NCBI GenBank assembly: GCA_036874045.1
Contig: CM072336.1
Coordinates: 16,859,001 to 16,923,000, forward strand
Reading direction: 5' to 3'
Length of the DNA stretch: 64,000 bases
From: Cymodocea nodosa
Lineage: Eukaryota; Streptophyta; Magnoliopsida; Alismatales; Cymodoceaceae
Position 1 is the first letter of the stretch; every line of letters begins with the position of its first letter. The notes beneath the pieces are model-generated. The model had not been told where the DNA came from, made no database searches, and worked only from the letters and a program-made list of their open reading frames with translations. Below, piece by piece: positions 10,407 through 20,977 of the stretch. The translations under genes and the position numbers were made by a program.

Positions 10407-12983
10407 ATGTCAGTATGTGGTAGAATGTCCAAAGTGCAGAAAAGAGAGCTGGAACATCAGAAAATGCAGAATGAAATCAACGATATTTACTCAAGGTACA
10501 CTTTTTCAAACAAAGTACTACATGAAATCAGAAAAGCTATTCAAGATGAGAAATATTTCTATTGGAAATTTATTCGAAATTATGCTAAAACACAGTTTAG
10601 ACTAAAACAGACTGAACTTTTCACATTGCATTTATGGAAAAGAAATTTACAACCTAACCTTGCGGTTGTAAGTTCTGGACATGTAACAGAGACATCGGTA
10701 TAGTCTATCACTTATTATGGAAAGAAGTGGGGACCAATGATCGAAAATGCAAACAGGGAATTACAATCCTTGTATTCCCAACATTATTTTCCCCTAGCTG
10801 TTTTAGATGATATTAAACAGTATATCGATGAATAGAAAATTGCCATTAGCAAAATGAGCCTTCGAACTGAAGGACAAAGAGTTTATCAACTCAAAATGGC
10901 AGAGGTGGAGAGCTTAAAACTCTATATTCCATTATTACCACCTAGGCATCATAGTGAAGGACCATCAAGACAACAGGTGCCTTTAACAGGAGAAATTAAG
11001 ATAATTTTAGAACCTCCTGAACAACCTGAAATACTACAAACATATAGTCGGACAAAGAAAAAGACAATTGAATATTTTGGACTAACTGCAGGTGTACAAG
11101 GAATATTGCAGCAAAAAGAAGAATCAGTGAAAAATGGAAAACTATGCTCCATTGTAGAAGCTGGACAGACATTTTTGTCAGGAATCCCAGCAGATGTGAC
11201 AAATATTGGCTTACAAGCATATACTCTAAGATATTGTGTCACATTAGTGCATAATGTATCTTTTAATACAATGGATAGTTTTTCACACAATGCTGCAAGC
11301 ACACATTCTTTTCCTACGGAAAGTGAGAATGTAGGAAATTTTGATGATATATATACAGATGATATCAAATTTGATGATATTATTGATGACATAGACACTA
11401 AGTCTATGAATTTTGAAAATATTTCATCTAAAGAGGAATGTACAGATATTCTTCCTCTTACTGTATCTCGAATAGAGACTTTTGAATTTTGGTACAGTTG
11501 CTTATATTACACTTTATATGTATGGTTATGTCTATTACAATATATCGTATACTTGTTGATAAATGTATATAATCAATAACATACACAGTTACAAATAGAA
11601 TATGATACTACCAATGTCTCACATATACAAATTTCAGAAATACAGGATGATTCTATTCCACAGACAAATATAGAACATTCTTTCATACAAAGATAGTTGT
11701 ATAGATCACATATAGATTGTTCCATATAGGTTGCTGATATACAGATTGTTATAGAGACTGTTGCTACTGAAATGTTTCCAGAAGAACAAATAGAAGAAAT
11801 TCAGCAAATTATTGATACGACAATAACAGATATTTCAGACATTTATACTAGTTTTGATAGAAATTCCACCAGTTCTGAAAGATCTGACAATATAGATGCT
11901 GCTGATAATATTGAAATAAGTCCTAGATCAGAACATCATGATAGGAAAATACCTAATCTTGAATAGAGTTTAGATGCAAATACACTATTATGGTTCAGAA
12001 ATAATTCCTGTTATGACAAATTTCAGACATATAAAACTTTTACAATTTTATATTCAAGACTAGTTAAGTTTGAAGGGATGGCACACATACGTGAATTATT
12101 TGAATTTCAAGGCTTGTTGACTCTACTTCCATAACAACCAAGCCATCTTGCTATACCCGAACTTCTCAGTTGTTTTTACTCAAATTTAACAGTGGAAGAA
12201 GGTATTCCTATTTCTAATATACAAGAAAATAACATATATTTAACTCCAGATTTACTTCATCAGGTACTTGGTCTGAAAAATGGAGTTAAATTATCAAAAA
12301 GAAAACAGGTTTATCGATTGGGATGGGACATTACAAGTTTAGCCAAAGATCCAACTACCAACAAACCATTGACATTACTAAATGACTTAAATGGCCAAGC
12401 ACATTTTATTGCAAAAATATTGCATGCTACATTGTTTCAGAGGTTTGGTCATGGGGCAGAAGTTGGCAGATGTTGTCTTTATGCTACATATGCATTAATC
12501 AACCATATACAAGTGAACTGATATGATATTTTTGTTTCTCATATCTTACATTTGCAGAGTAAATTATTTTATGGTGATACAATTTTGAGAATTGTGGCAA
12601 GTCAAACAGATATTATACCTTAGCCACAGAAAAGATTAAAGTCACAATCTTTCTCTGCAAAGGAACTCCAAAAATACCAAGCGGTAAATATACCTATCCT
12701 CAGACAACAACAACAACAACAACAGGTTCGGCAAACACAACAACAATCCATAGAATTTACAGAAACACAGCAACATACAAATATACAACAAGGTATACAC
12801 AGAGAAATACATACAGGTATAGATACAGACATACATACTGAATTTTTACAGCAACCATCACAAGTTTCTCAAAATGATTTAGATCAGGCATTACTTGATC
12901 AGATAAACAGAGCTAGTACAGATATTGCAAAGAAAATTTCAGATACCTTGTTTGATATTTTTCGAAGACAAAGAGGCTTGTGA
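10407..12983 (+). pseudogene. E4 extra ORF (aORF), plant transposon-protein-like
   Basis: Coding potential lies between pol and the 3' LTR, where SIRE-like elements keep an accessory (often called env-like) ORF. It begins near MSVCGRMSKVQKRELEHQ (10407). Later parts include an acidic region rich in DDI repeats (about 11340-11400), then RELFEFQGLL near 12090, FYSNLTVEEG near 12175 and DLLHQVLGLKNG near 12250. A conserved block with GWDITSLAKDP, LTLLNDLNGQAHF, FGHGAEVGRCCLYATYALINHI and a Gln-rich tail follows. The second half recalls the 'putative plant transposon protein' domain (Transposase_32-like) seen in LTR element accessory ORFs; that is pattern memory, not a search. No clear signal peptide or fusion peptide supports a real envelope. 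The same ORF is on the minus strand in E14, and related motifs occur in gypsy E7. Broken in several places. Confidence 0.65.
12690..12850 (+). repeat. Gln/His/Ile-coding minisatellite in the E4 aORF
   Basis: A (CAA)n run at about 12706-12726 is followed by degenerate units of about 12-24 bp built on ATACA.ACA and ATACATAC (about 12770-12840), giving peptide units such as NIQQGIHREIH. The related array in E14 (about 62660-62760) has an extra unit, so the array varies in length between copies. Confidence 0.75.
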
Positions 12984-13309
12984 TTATACAAATTATGTAT
13001 TACATGATTTATTTTTTGTAATTTGTAACCAAAACCATTATGTAAACTGTTTACTGATTTTAATGTTACGTGATTATTTTTCACAGTTTATGATATTAAA
13101 CAGTTTTTGCTTAATCCATAAATCCTATGTATGATTGACACTATCGTTTTGATTAATATATACTTAGTAAGATATCCTTCCTTACATTTATAACACTTAA
13201 CTTCCTAAAGGAGGAGAAAATAGTTTGTTTACTTTTTTATAATGCCAAAAAGGGGGAGATATAAATTATGTGACTTATTAGGTTTTGACATCATCAAAAA
13301 GGGGGAGAT
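12984..13309 (+). other. E4 3' untranslated region with polypurine tracts
   Basis: Non-coding between the aORF end and the 3' LTR. It holds two AAAAAGGGGGAGAT polypurine tracts: one near 13246-13260 and one at 13296-13309 directly against the LTR, the expected primer position for plus-strand DNA. E14 shows the same pair in inverse orientation. Confidence 0.85.
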
Positions 13310-14515
13310 TGTTAGGTATTTAATTTTGAAGATGTATGCTTTATTAACATATTTAAATAAGTCTACATAATATTCTCTAAGTATAATAGTTAGCAGATTA
13401 TCGGAAAGTTTCATTTTTATGTCGGATAAATTAAAGATTTCTGAAGAGCTAGATTTGCAATAGTTAAACTTTCGGATAGTTAACGTTTCATTTTTGTCGA
13501 ATACTTTACGTTAAAAACTTGTATAGTTAAGTTATATGCACGTGTGTTTTTAATGTTTTAAGTTGTCATGTGTTTTCCATGTGCGTTTGGTAATGAAAAA
13601 TCGAATAGTTAGATAACTGTTCAAGTTTTTATATGCATGGATAGATAACTGTTCGAGTTTTGTAAAAGGACTAACGAACAGATAAGTTTCCTTGTTTAGT
13701 CACGTGTTTTGCAGGTGCAAGAACTCGAAGAGTTAAAGGATAAGTGTTCGAGTTTTGACAAGAGTTAAAGGATAAATGTTAGACTAAATCGAAGACTTAG
13801 AAGATATTCTACAAGACTCTAGGAAGATAAAATTTTGGTGAATCTACGAGTGGAGATCGTGGAAACTCAAATTATCAGTGAAGAAAGTGGAAATTTAAAT
13901 AGAAAGTAATTTGGATTAAAGAGAAAATTAGTACGTGGATTATGGATTATGGATTGTGGATCAAGTGGATGAACATGTTGAACGTGAAAGATAACAGAGT
14001 TCGACTACAAATAGAGAGTACGAGCTACATTACAACAGAGGATCCCAATTTCAAAAACCAAGTCTGAATATTCAATCTGGATCCCTAACTGAAAAGTTAA
14101 GTTTGAATATTCATATTCTAAAAAGTTCTCCAACATCAGAAGAAGTTCGAAATTCCAAGTAATTTTAGAAAAGGAGCTGCAAACGTAAGAAGTTTGGAAA
14201 TTCGACAACTGGAGAAGAAGAGATATAGAAGCTGAGCAAAGAGAAAGAAAAGAGTTGTGTGCATAAAGATCAGGTTTTATACAATTCAAAATTAGTTTTG
14301 AAAAAGAACTTTGTTTTCCTATTTGAATTGTATATCAAAAATTACTGTATCAAAACCGTTAAGAAGGGAATTGAGCTGAAAAGATATTGTAAATTCTGTC
14401 TTGAAATAAAAGAATAGAATTTCATTTACGAGTGCTTTGTGCTCTTGTTTTGTTCGCTAGTTTAATTACTAAAGAGACAATTCACCCCCCCTCTTGTGAT
14501 ACAGACGATCTTACA
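13310..14515 (+). repeat. E4 3' LTR
   Basis: 1206 bp, TGTTAGGTATT to GATCTTACA, collinear with the 5' LTR at about 95% by eye. AATAAA at 14405-14410 matches the one in the 5' copy. It is followed directly by the GTTGG target duplicate and the rest of the E3 LTR. Confidence 0.93.
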
Positions 14516-14767
14516 GTTGGGCTTCACTAAACTTTCACAAACTTACAATCACTTGCTTTAAGGTTAAAGCAAGAACCAACCAATCTGATTGAGCTTTCAA
14601 TTCGTAGCTCCAACCAATCTTTCTCTGAAGTTTTTGATCTGTGTACTTCAGTAAAACACTTGCTTGAAAGTATCTGAGTTGAGTGCGTGATGAGCTTCTA
14701 AAAATTGAGTCTGTATGTGCTGAAGATGATTTGATCTCAAAGACTTTCTTCTATTGAGCTTGGTGTA
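14516..14767 (-). mobile_element. E3 LTR, continuation beyond E4
   Basis: Continues the E3 LTR after the E4 insertion. GGCTTCACTAAACTTTCAC joins logically to GGATACTTGG at 3801-3810, as the uninterrupted E9 LTR (about 36620-36640, opposite strand) shows. Further on it matches the reverse complement of E2 around 2910-3130. Similarity to the SIRE LTR stops at about 14767, where Athila-like sequence (E5) begins. Confidence 0.82.
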
Positions 14768-14779
14768 CTTATAATAGTA

Positions 14780-15115
14780 ATTTTTACTTCGATCAAGATT
14801 AAAGAATTTTTAATCTAATTGATTCTTAATGTTTTTAACATTTTAAAAATTCAGTCAAACCGTTATATTCCTCAGTTGAACCGAAATTAAATTTTTTTTT
14901 TTCTCTACCAATTGAACTAATACCATGCTTCGGTAAAATCGACATTTTACTCATATAATATATAAATTTTTTTTATGTTTTTATGTTTCGATCAAATCGA
15001 TGGATCCTTTTAGTGTGACCATAACAATATTTTTTATATGGTTCAATAAAACCAATAAGTTCTTTCAGTTGAATCGTGATTATATTTAAATAATTTTTTT
15101 TATTTTTACAAAGCA
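14780..15115 (-). repeat. CGGTT-AACCG repeat tail of E5
   Basis: Degenerate repeats of short inverted words (GGTTCAACCGA, ATCGGTTTGATCG and variants) with T-rich spacers, matching 27990-28340 in E7 and 42600-42950 in E10. Non-coding. Confidence 0.7.
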
Positions 15116-15249
15116 CATATCTATCTCATAGTAAGTAAAGCTCGAGTAATCCTCTACTCTTTCTTCTTCTATAATTCCAAAGGAACTTTTTGAAATCCTT
15201 AGAATAGGTCTAAGTCTTTGTCCATTTACTTTAAATATATTCAGATTTT

Positions 15250-16874
15250 AGGATTTTCAATTTCAATAGCTCCATAGGAATAAATATTTCAAATTATGTA
15301 AGGTCCTACCCATCTAGATCTTAATTTTCCTAAATGATTATGAAGTCTAGTCATGTAAAGATATACTTCTTGTCCTATTTCAAAAGTTTTTGGAATAATT
15401 TTCTTGTCATGCCCGAACTTCATTGTCTCTTTTTCTCTTACAGTTTTTGAATAAGCTTCATTCCTAAATTCTTCTAATTCAATCAATTGCATTTTCCTAT
15501 TTTCAGCAGCTTGATTTAAATTAGTGTTTAGAGTTTTTAATGCCTAATAAGCTTTATGTTCAATTTCAACTAGTAAATAACAACTTTTTCCATATACTAG
15601 TCTAAAAGGTGACATACCTAAGTTTGTCATATAAGTAGTTCTATAAGCCCAAAGTGCATCTATTAATCTATTAGCCTAATCTTTTCTAGTAGGATTTACT
15701 ACTTTTTCTAAAATTAACTTAATTTGTTTGTTTACACTTTCTACTTGTCCACTTGTTTGCAGATGATATGATGTTGCAATTTTGTGATTTACTCCATATT
15801 TCTTCATTAAGGCTTCAAAACTTCTATTATAGAAATGAGTTCCTCTATCACTAATAATAGCTTTAGGTATTCCAAATCTAGCACTTATATTAGTTCTTAT
15901 AAGATGTATTACCACTTTGTTGTCATTAGTTTTTGTAGGAATAGCTTCTATCCATTTAGATACATAATCCACCCCCAACAATATATAATTAAATTGATTA
16001 GACATAGGAAATGGACCCATAAAATCTATTCCCCACACATCAAAGATTTCAACCTCAACAATAGGATTTAGAAGCATCATATTTCTGTTTGATATTCTTC
16101 CTATTTGTTGACATCTTAAACAACTTAAGTAGTATTTATGAGCATCTTTGAATAGTGTTGGCCAATAAAATACACACTACAGAGTTTTGGCAGCAATTTT
16201 CCTTAAATCAAAATTCCCTCCATATGATTGATCATAGTAGAAAGATAATATGCTCTGATATTCAGTTTCTAGAACACACCTCCTTAAAACTAGATCAGGA
16301 CATTTCTTAAATAAATATGAGTCTTCCCAATAGTAATATTTTACTCTTGAAAAGGACAATTTCTTATCTTGTCTATTCCAATCCTTAGGTGTTAAACTAG
16401 TAACTAGTAATTAACTATGTTTGCATATCAAGGCATTGTGTTGATGGTCATTAATTGTTTATCTAGAAAATTATCCTTAATTTCAATATTTGATTTTTCT
16501 ATTTGTAATCTTGATAAATGATCTGCTACTACATTCTCACAACCTTTTTTATCTTTAATTTCTAGATCAAATTCTTGTAATAATAATATCCATCAGATCA
16601 ATTTAGGTTTAGTCTCTTTCTTTACTATTAGGTGTTTTAAAGCTGAATGATCCATGTATACTATCACTTTAGCTCCAATTAGATATGATCTAAACTTTTC
16701 TAAGGCAAAAACAATAGCTAATAGTTCTTTTTTAGTAGTTGTATAATTAACTTGAGCATCATTTAATGTTTTGCTTGCATAATGAATCACTCTAGGAGAT
16801 TTTTCTATCTTCTATCCCAGCACTACTCTGACAACAAAATCAAATGCATCGCACATTAATTCAAATGGATAGCT
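15250..16874 (-). pseudogene. E5 pol remnant (RNase H and integrase)
   Basis: From right to left: RNase H motifs [32 protein letters not shown] near 16690-16790, integrase zinc-finger part around 16100-16360, and integrase core [12 protein letters not shown] with [18 protein letters not shown] near 15800-16050 (catalytic Asp of DFMGPF and of SDRGTHF). The C-terminal GPY/F-type motif LRSRWVGPYII lies near 15290-15330. Integrase inserts element cDNA into the genome. The region is broken and interrupted by E6. Confidence 0.87.
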
Positions 16875-19800
16875 ATATTGTTGTGAAAAGTTAAATCCTA
16901 AACTTGTTTATATAGCGGTGCTAGAAAACTTGTTTAATTTGTTTTTATGCTTATATCAATAATTACTTTTAGAAATAAACAAACAACCTTTCACACAAAT
17001 TAAATATTAAATCCAATTTGTATTTTTAACTGCAAGTGTACAGTGTATATTGTATTTGTGTGCAAGTACAGGTCAATCCCATAGAGATTGAGTAAGAATT
17101 GTGTATTGTTCTTATTTTTATGTTGGAGTTTATATGTGTTTAATTAAGTACTCCATTGAGTTACAATTAACACAACGGACCTAGTTCGTGGAGTTATGGT
17201 TAACTCAACGGACTAACCTTGTGGACTTAAGTTAACTCCACAAGCCTACCTTTCCAGTTAAATATTGCTATTTACAAAGGAATTCAGCCAACCATTGGGC
17301 AATTCCATAGAATGTAAATAACATCAATTAAGCTCTTTAATGTTAATTAACATTAGGTTTATCATTAAGCAACACTAACATTTAGATATTTCAAACAGTA
17401 ACCATTAAAATCTTTAAGTATTTGGAACGAATCCTATTTGGGTTTTCCCAGCACTACACTAGAAAAACTTGGATTTGTTACTTCTATTTTTTACTTAGTT
17501 AATTTATCTTTATACCTATTCTTTCTTTTAGAAGTAAACAAACAACCTTTAATACAATTTAGACATTAATTCCAATTTGTACTTTAACTGCAAGTACACA
17601 GTGTCTATTGTATCAGTGTGCAAGTATAGGTCGATCCCATAGGGAATTGTTGACGAATTTAAGAAATGTTTGATTGTGAACAATTCAAATTTATATTCAA
17701 TAAGCAATTCCATAGAATGTAAATTTAAGAAATCTAAGTTCGTTGAGTTATGGCTAACTCAACGGACTATCCTCGTGGACTTAAGTTAACTCCACGAGGC
17801 TGTCTCTTCTTTATAATATTGCTATTTACAGAGGAATTCGGCCAACCATTGGGCGATTCCATAGATTGTAAATAACATCAATTAAGCTTTTTAATGCTAA
17901 TTAACATTGGATTTATCATTAAGCAATACTAACATTCAGATGATTCAAATAGTAACCATTAAAATCTTTAAGTTTTTTGTACGAACCAATTTCAATAACT
18001 GTAAAATTAAAACTAACATAAAACTGATACAGATAACATTAATCACGATACAACACAAACAATACAACACTCAAATACAACATACAAACAAAGATAAATT
18101 GTTTTTGGTATTTTTGTTTTGATGTGAACATGGAAATGGGCAAAAGGTGAAATGTAAAGTAATCTCACTTGACAGTAAATACTTCCGACACTACTTGCAA
18201 TGCGATTACACCATTGAAAATTAAACCACATACAATTCTGTCTCCTCTCCCTATAGAATCGCAAGTCCAGAATTGCAAGATGATCTCCTCTTCAGCATAT
18301 AGGCATCAACCCGAAGCCAAGGCTAAAAGCTTTACGATCTCCTGAAATATGAGTCGGTGCTTGGTGAAAATGTCTTCCCTTCTCGCGACGCGATCACTCC
18401 TCACAGTGATTGTCAGGCACTGTGTTTGGCTCGGAATCGACCCGACATTAGGCAAGTATCCTCACAAACCTCCAATGATTGGTGATTATGGTGGTGATAA
18501 CAATGGTTGGTGTGATACTTTAGAGAATCGCCGATACTGTTTGCAGAAAGCTCGGTGCTCCTCCTCTGTATACACTAGTCGTCCATCGATCACACTTTCT
18601 TCTTTTTTTCTTCTTTTCTTTTATATTTCTTTAGTAGTAACTGCTTTTGCTTGAATGATTGGTTGGATTTCCTTCCTTTAGATCAACGGCGATGATTTCT
18701 TTCTCCCTACGTGATTGAATTCCTGCGTGATACGTGCAAACATGGTTTTTCCTTCCAACTGTCTGTTCCTGCAACCGCTATAGTGGCATTTTAGAAAATA
18801 ACTATAAAATACATGCAATAAAGAAATAAGCTGCTAACCTAACGCGTTACCTTAGTGTATATTCATGTAACTCAACGCGTACAGTTATGCTAACTTAACG
18901 AGTTATAACTTAAGTAAATCTACTAGATCTCGACACGTGTCAGCAGCAGTTTAAACATAAAATAACATTTCGGAGAGTTACAGGTCTAACTATCCAATGC
19001 TCAGATGCATTTTCGGATAGTTACACCTAACTCACCGAAAATTCACTTAAGACATTCATTCTGGTTTCGACACGTGTACATCTAGAAATAATAAAATATT
19101 CTCTTTAAACATAACTGTTCAGCAATTTAAACATAACTATCTGATACATATTCAGTATGTTAAACATAACTGTCCGAAATATCAGAAAATTCGGATACTT
19201 AAGAATTTCACAGCCTGCAACTTAACGACAGTTCATAAATGTACTAAATTAACATTAATTCCCCAAAATTAAGCAGATTCTTCAATTAAAGCATATAACA
19301 GTGCAATTATAATATAATGGCTTAATTCTCATATGATAAGCTAAATATTATGCAATTAACCATCATTTAACCATTAATAATATGTACTTTTTCGTTCTAA
19401 ACAAATCCATTTCAATAAACAATAAAACTATTTTCTATTTTTTGAATCAAACAAATGTAAAACATTCACAATACTGACAATGATAACATTAATCATGATA
19501 CAAAACAAACAATACAACACTTTAATACTAAATGTAAACACAGATAATTTGTTGTTTTTGGTATTTTTGTTTTGATATGTTCTTGAAGATAAGCGAAAGG
19601 TGAAATGTAAAAATCTCTAACAGTAAAAACTTCTGTCACTACATGCGACGCGATTACACCACTGAAAACGTAATCACTTACAATCTTGACTCCTCTCCCT
19701 ATAGAATCGTGAATTAAGAATTGTAAGATGATCTTCTCTTCAACATATTGGCATCAACCCGAAACCAAGGCTTGAAGCTTTACGATCTCCTCATATATGA

Positions 19801-20716
19801 GTCGGTGCTTGGTGAAAATGGCTTCCCTTCCCATGGCGTAATCACTCCTCGCAGTGGTTGTCAATCACTATGTTTGGCTTGGAATTGACCTCATATCAAG
19901 AAAGTATCCTCATAGACCTCCGATGGTTGGTGATTTTGGTGGTGGTGTGGAGCTTTAGGGAACTTCCAACACTTCATGTAGTTAGCACAGTTCTCTACTC
20001 TGTACACACACCTTTTCTTCATCTTTCTTCTCTTCTTTTATATTTCTTTCAATAATAACTACTTCTACTTAGTTGATTAATTGGATTTTCTTCATTCATA
20101 TCAATGATGGTGATTTCTTCTTCATTCCACGAGTGAATTCTTATGTGATATGTGCAATTGTGGTTTACCTTTGAATTTCCTATTTCTACAACTGCTACAG
20201 TGGCATATTAGGAAATAAATGGTCTGTGGAGTTACAGCTAACTCAATGAACTTACTTTGTTGATTTATAAAACACGTGCAATAAAGAAATAACTAGTTTA
20301 GATGTTTCAGATACTTACAAACCTAACTATCTGATGCTCAAATGCATTACGGATAGTTACCATATAACTTACCGAAAATTCACTTAAGTCATGCATTACG
20401 ATTTCAACACATGTACTCCAGGAAATAATAAAATATTCTTTAAGCAATTTAAAACATAACTGTCTGGTACATGCAATATAACTCTCTAAAATAATGAAAA
20501 ATTCGGATACTTAAGAATTTCAAAGCCTGTAATTCATAAACAATTTAGAAATATACTTAATTAACGCTAATTCCTTGAAATTATGTAGATTCTTTCATTA
20601 AAGCATATAACAATGCAATTATAACATAATGGCTTAATTCTCATATGGTAAGCTAAAATATTATGTAATTAACCATCATTTAACTGTTAATATTATACAC
20701 TTTTTCATTCTAAACA
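16875..20716 (-). repeat. E6: stack of three Athila LTR segments
   Basis: A 3.84 kb insertion in E5, flanked by ATAGCT at 16869-16874 and 20717-20722. All parts are minus-oriented copies of the LTR family of E7/E10. A partial LTR lies at about 16875-17450, a nearly complete one at about 17450-19403 (ending TTCTAAACA), and a partial one at 19404-20716 (again ending TTCTAAACA). The block beginning GATACAA.ACAAACAATACAACACT occurs at 18048 and again at 19496, and the U5 block CAAGTACAGGTCRATCCCAT at about 17065 and 17620. No internal coding region lies between them. It could be a solo LTR enlarged by unequal recombination, or LTRs nested in each other. Confidence 0.8.
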
Positions 20717-20977
20717 ATAGCTCCAATTAGGTGCTTATATTAAGGGAGTTGAAATTAAGCTAGTCTTAAGCTTGAAAAATGCTTCTTTGCAATTTTTATC
20801 AAAATTAAATGGGACATCTTTTAATAGATTAGTTAAAGGTCTAGTCATTTTGCTAAAATCTTTAATAAATCTTCCATAAAATCCAGTATGTCCTAGAAAT
20901 AATCTAATATCTTTTACTGATTTAGGTTCAGGTAGATTAGAAATTACTTCTATTTTAGCTTTATCTACTTCTAACCC
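20717..20977 (-). pseudogene. E5 pol remnant, second segment (RT-RNase H connection)
   Basis: Minus-strand sequence equivalent to about 46500-46750 of E10 (the LPEPKS, DIRSF and [12 protein letters not shown] region). It resumes E5 to the right of E6 and stops at 20977, where the LTR of E7 begins. The E5 part beyond this point is not seen in the window. Confidence 0.85.

Larger units (their letters stand above)
3811..14515 (+). mobile_element. E4: SIRE/Maximus-like Ty1/copia element with an extra ORF
   Basis: A 10.7 kb element bounded by two similar LTRs (1199 and 1206 bp). Inside are a tRNA-iMet primer site, gag with a long coiled-coil extension, an incomplete pol, a non-coding stretch, an Athila-LTR-like segment, an extra ORF and a purine tract directly before the 3' LTR. 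Flanking pentamers CTTGG (3806-3810) and GTTGG (14516-14520) form a 5-bp target duplication with one difference, placing the insertion inside the E3 LTR. LTR identity by eye is about 95%, which at the commonly used rate of 1.3e-8 per site per year suggests roughly two million years. Coding parts are heavily broken, so it could move only if helped by another element. Confidence 0.9.
14768..16874 (-). mobile_element. E5: Athila-like gypsy, 3' part (first segment)
   Basis: Minus-strand gypsy sequence of the same family as E7 and E10. Reading leftward it has RNase H, integrase, and a non-coding tail with GGTTNAACCGA-type repeats that is cut by E3 at about 14767. It is interrupted at 16874 by the LTR stack E6 and resumes at 20717-20977 with the RT-RNase H connection. 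No LTR of its own is visible. Broken in many places. Confidence 0.85.

Noticed and set aside
10949-11398. 149-codon minus-strand frame with Ser/Cys-rich sequence
   Set aside because: Exact antisense of the E4 aORF. The sense frame has acidic and Gln-rich patterns shared with E14, so the antisense one is a shadow.
12620-12836. Cys-rich 64-70 codon minus-strand frames
   Set aside because: Antisense of the CAA/ATACA minisatellite of the aORF. Low-complexity artefact.
10407-12983. Reading the copia aORF as a viral envelope gene
   Set aside because: No clear signal peptide, fusion peptide, N-glycosylation-rich ectodomain or membrane anchor was seen. Position alone is the only support, so it is called an accessory ORF.
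18349-18654. Open frame of 101 codons with a hydrophobic end on the plus strand
   Set aside because: It is antisense within an Athila LTR copy (R/U5 tract). The hydrophobic end is the complement of the A-rich DNA at the TATA box.
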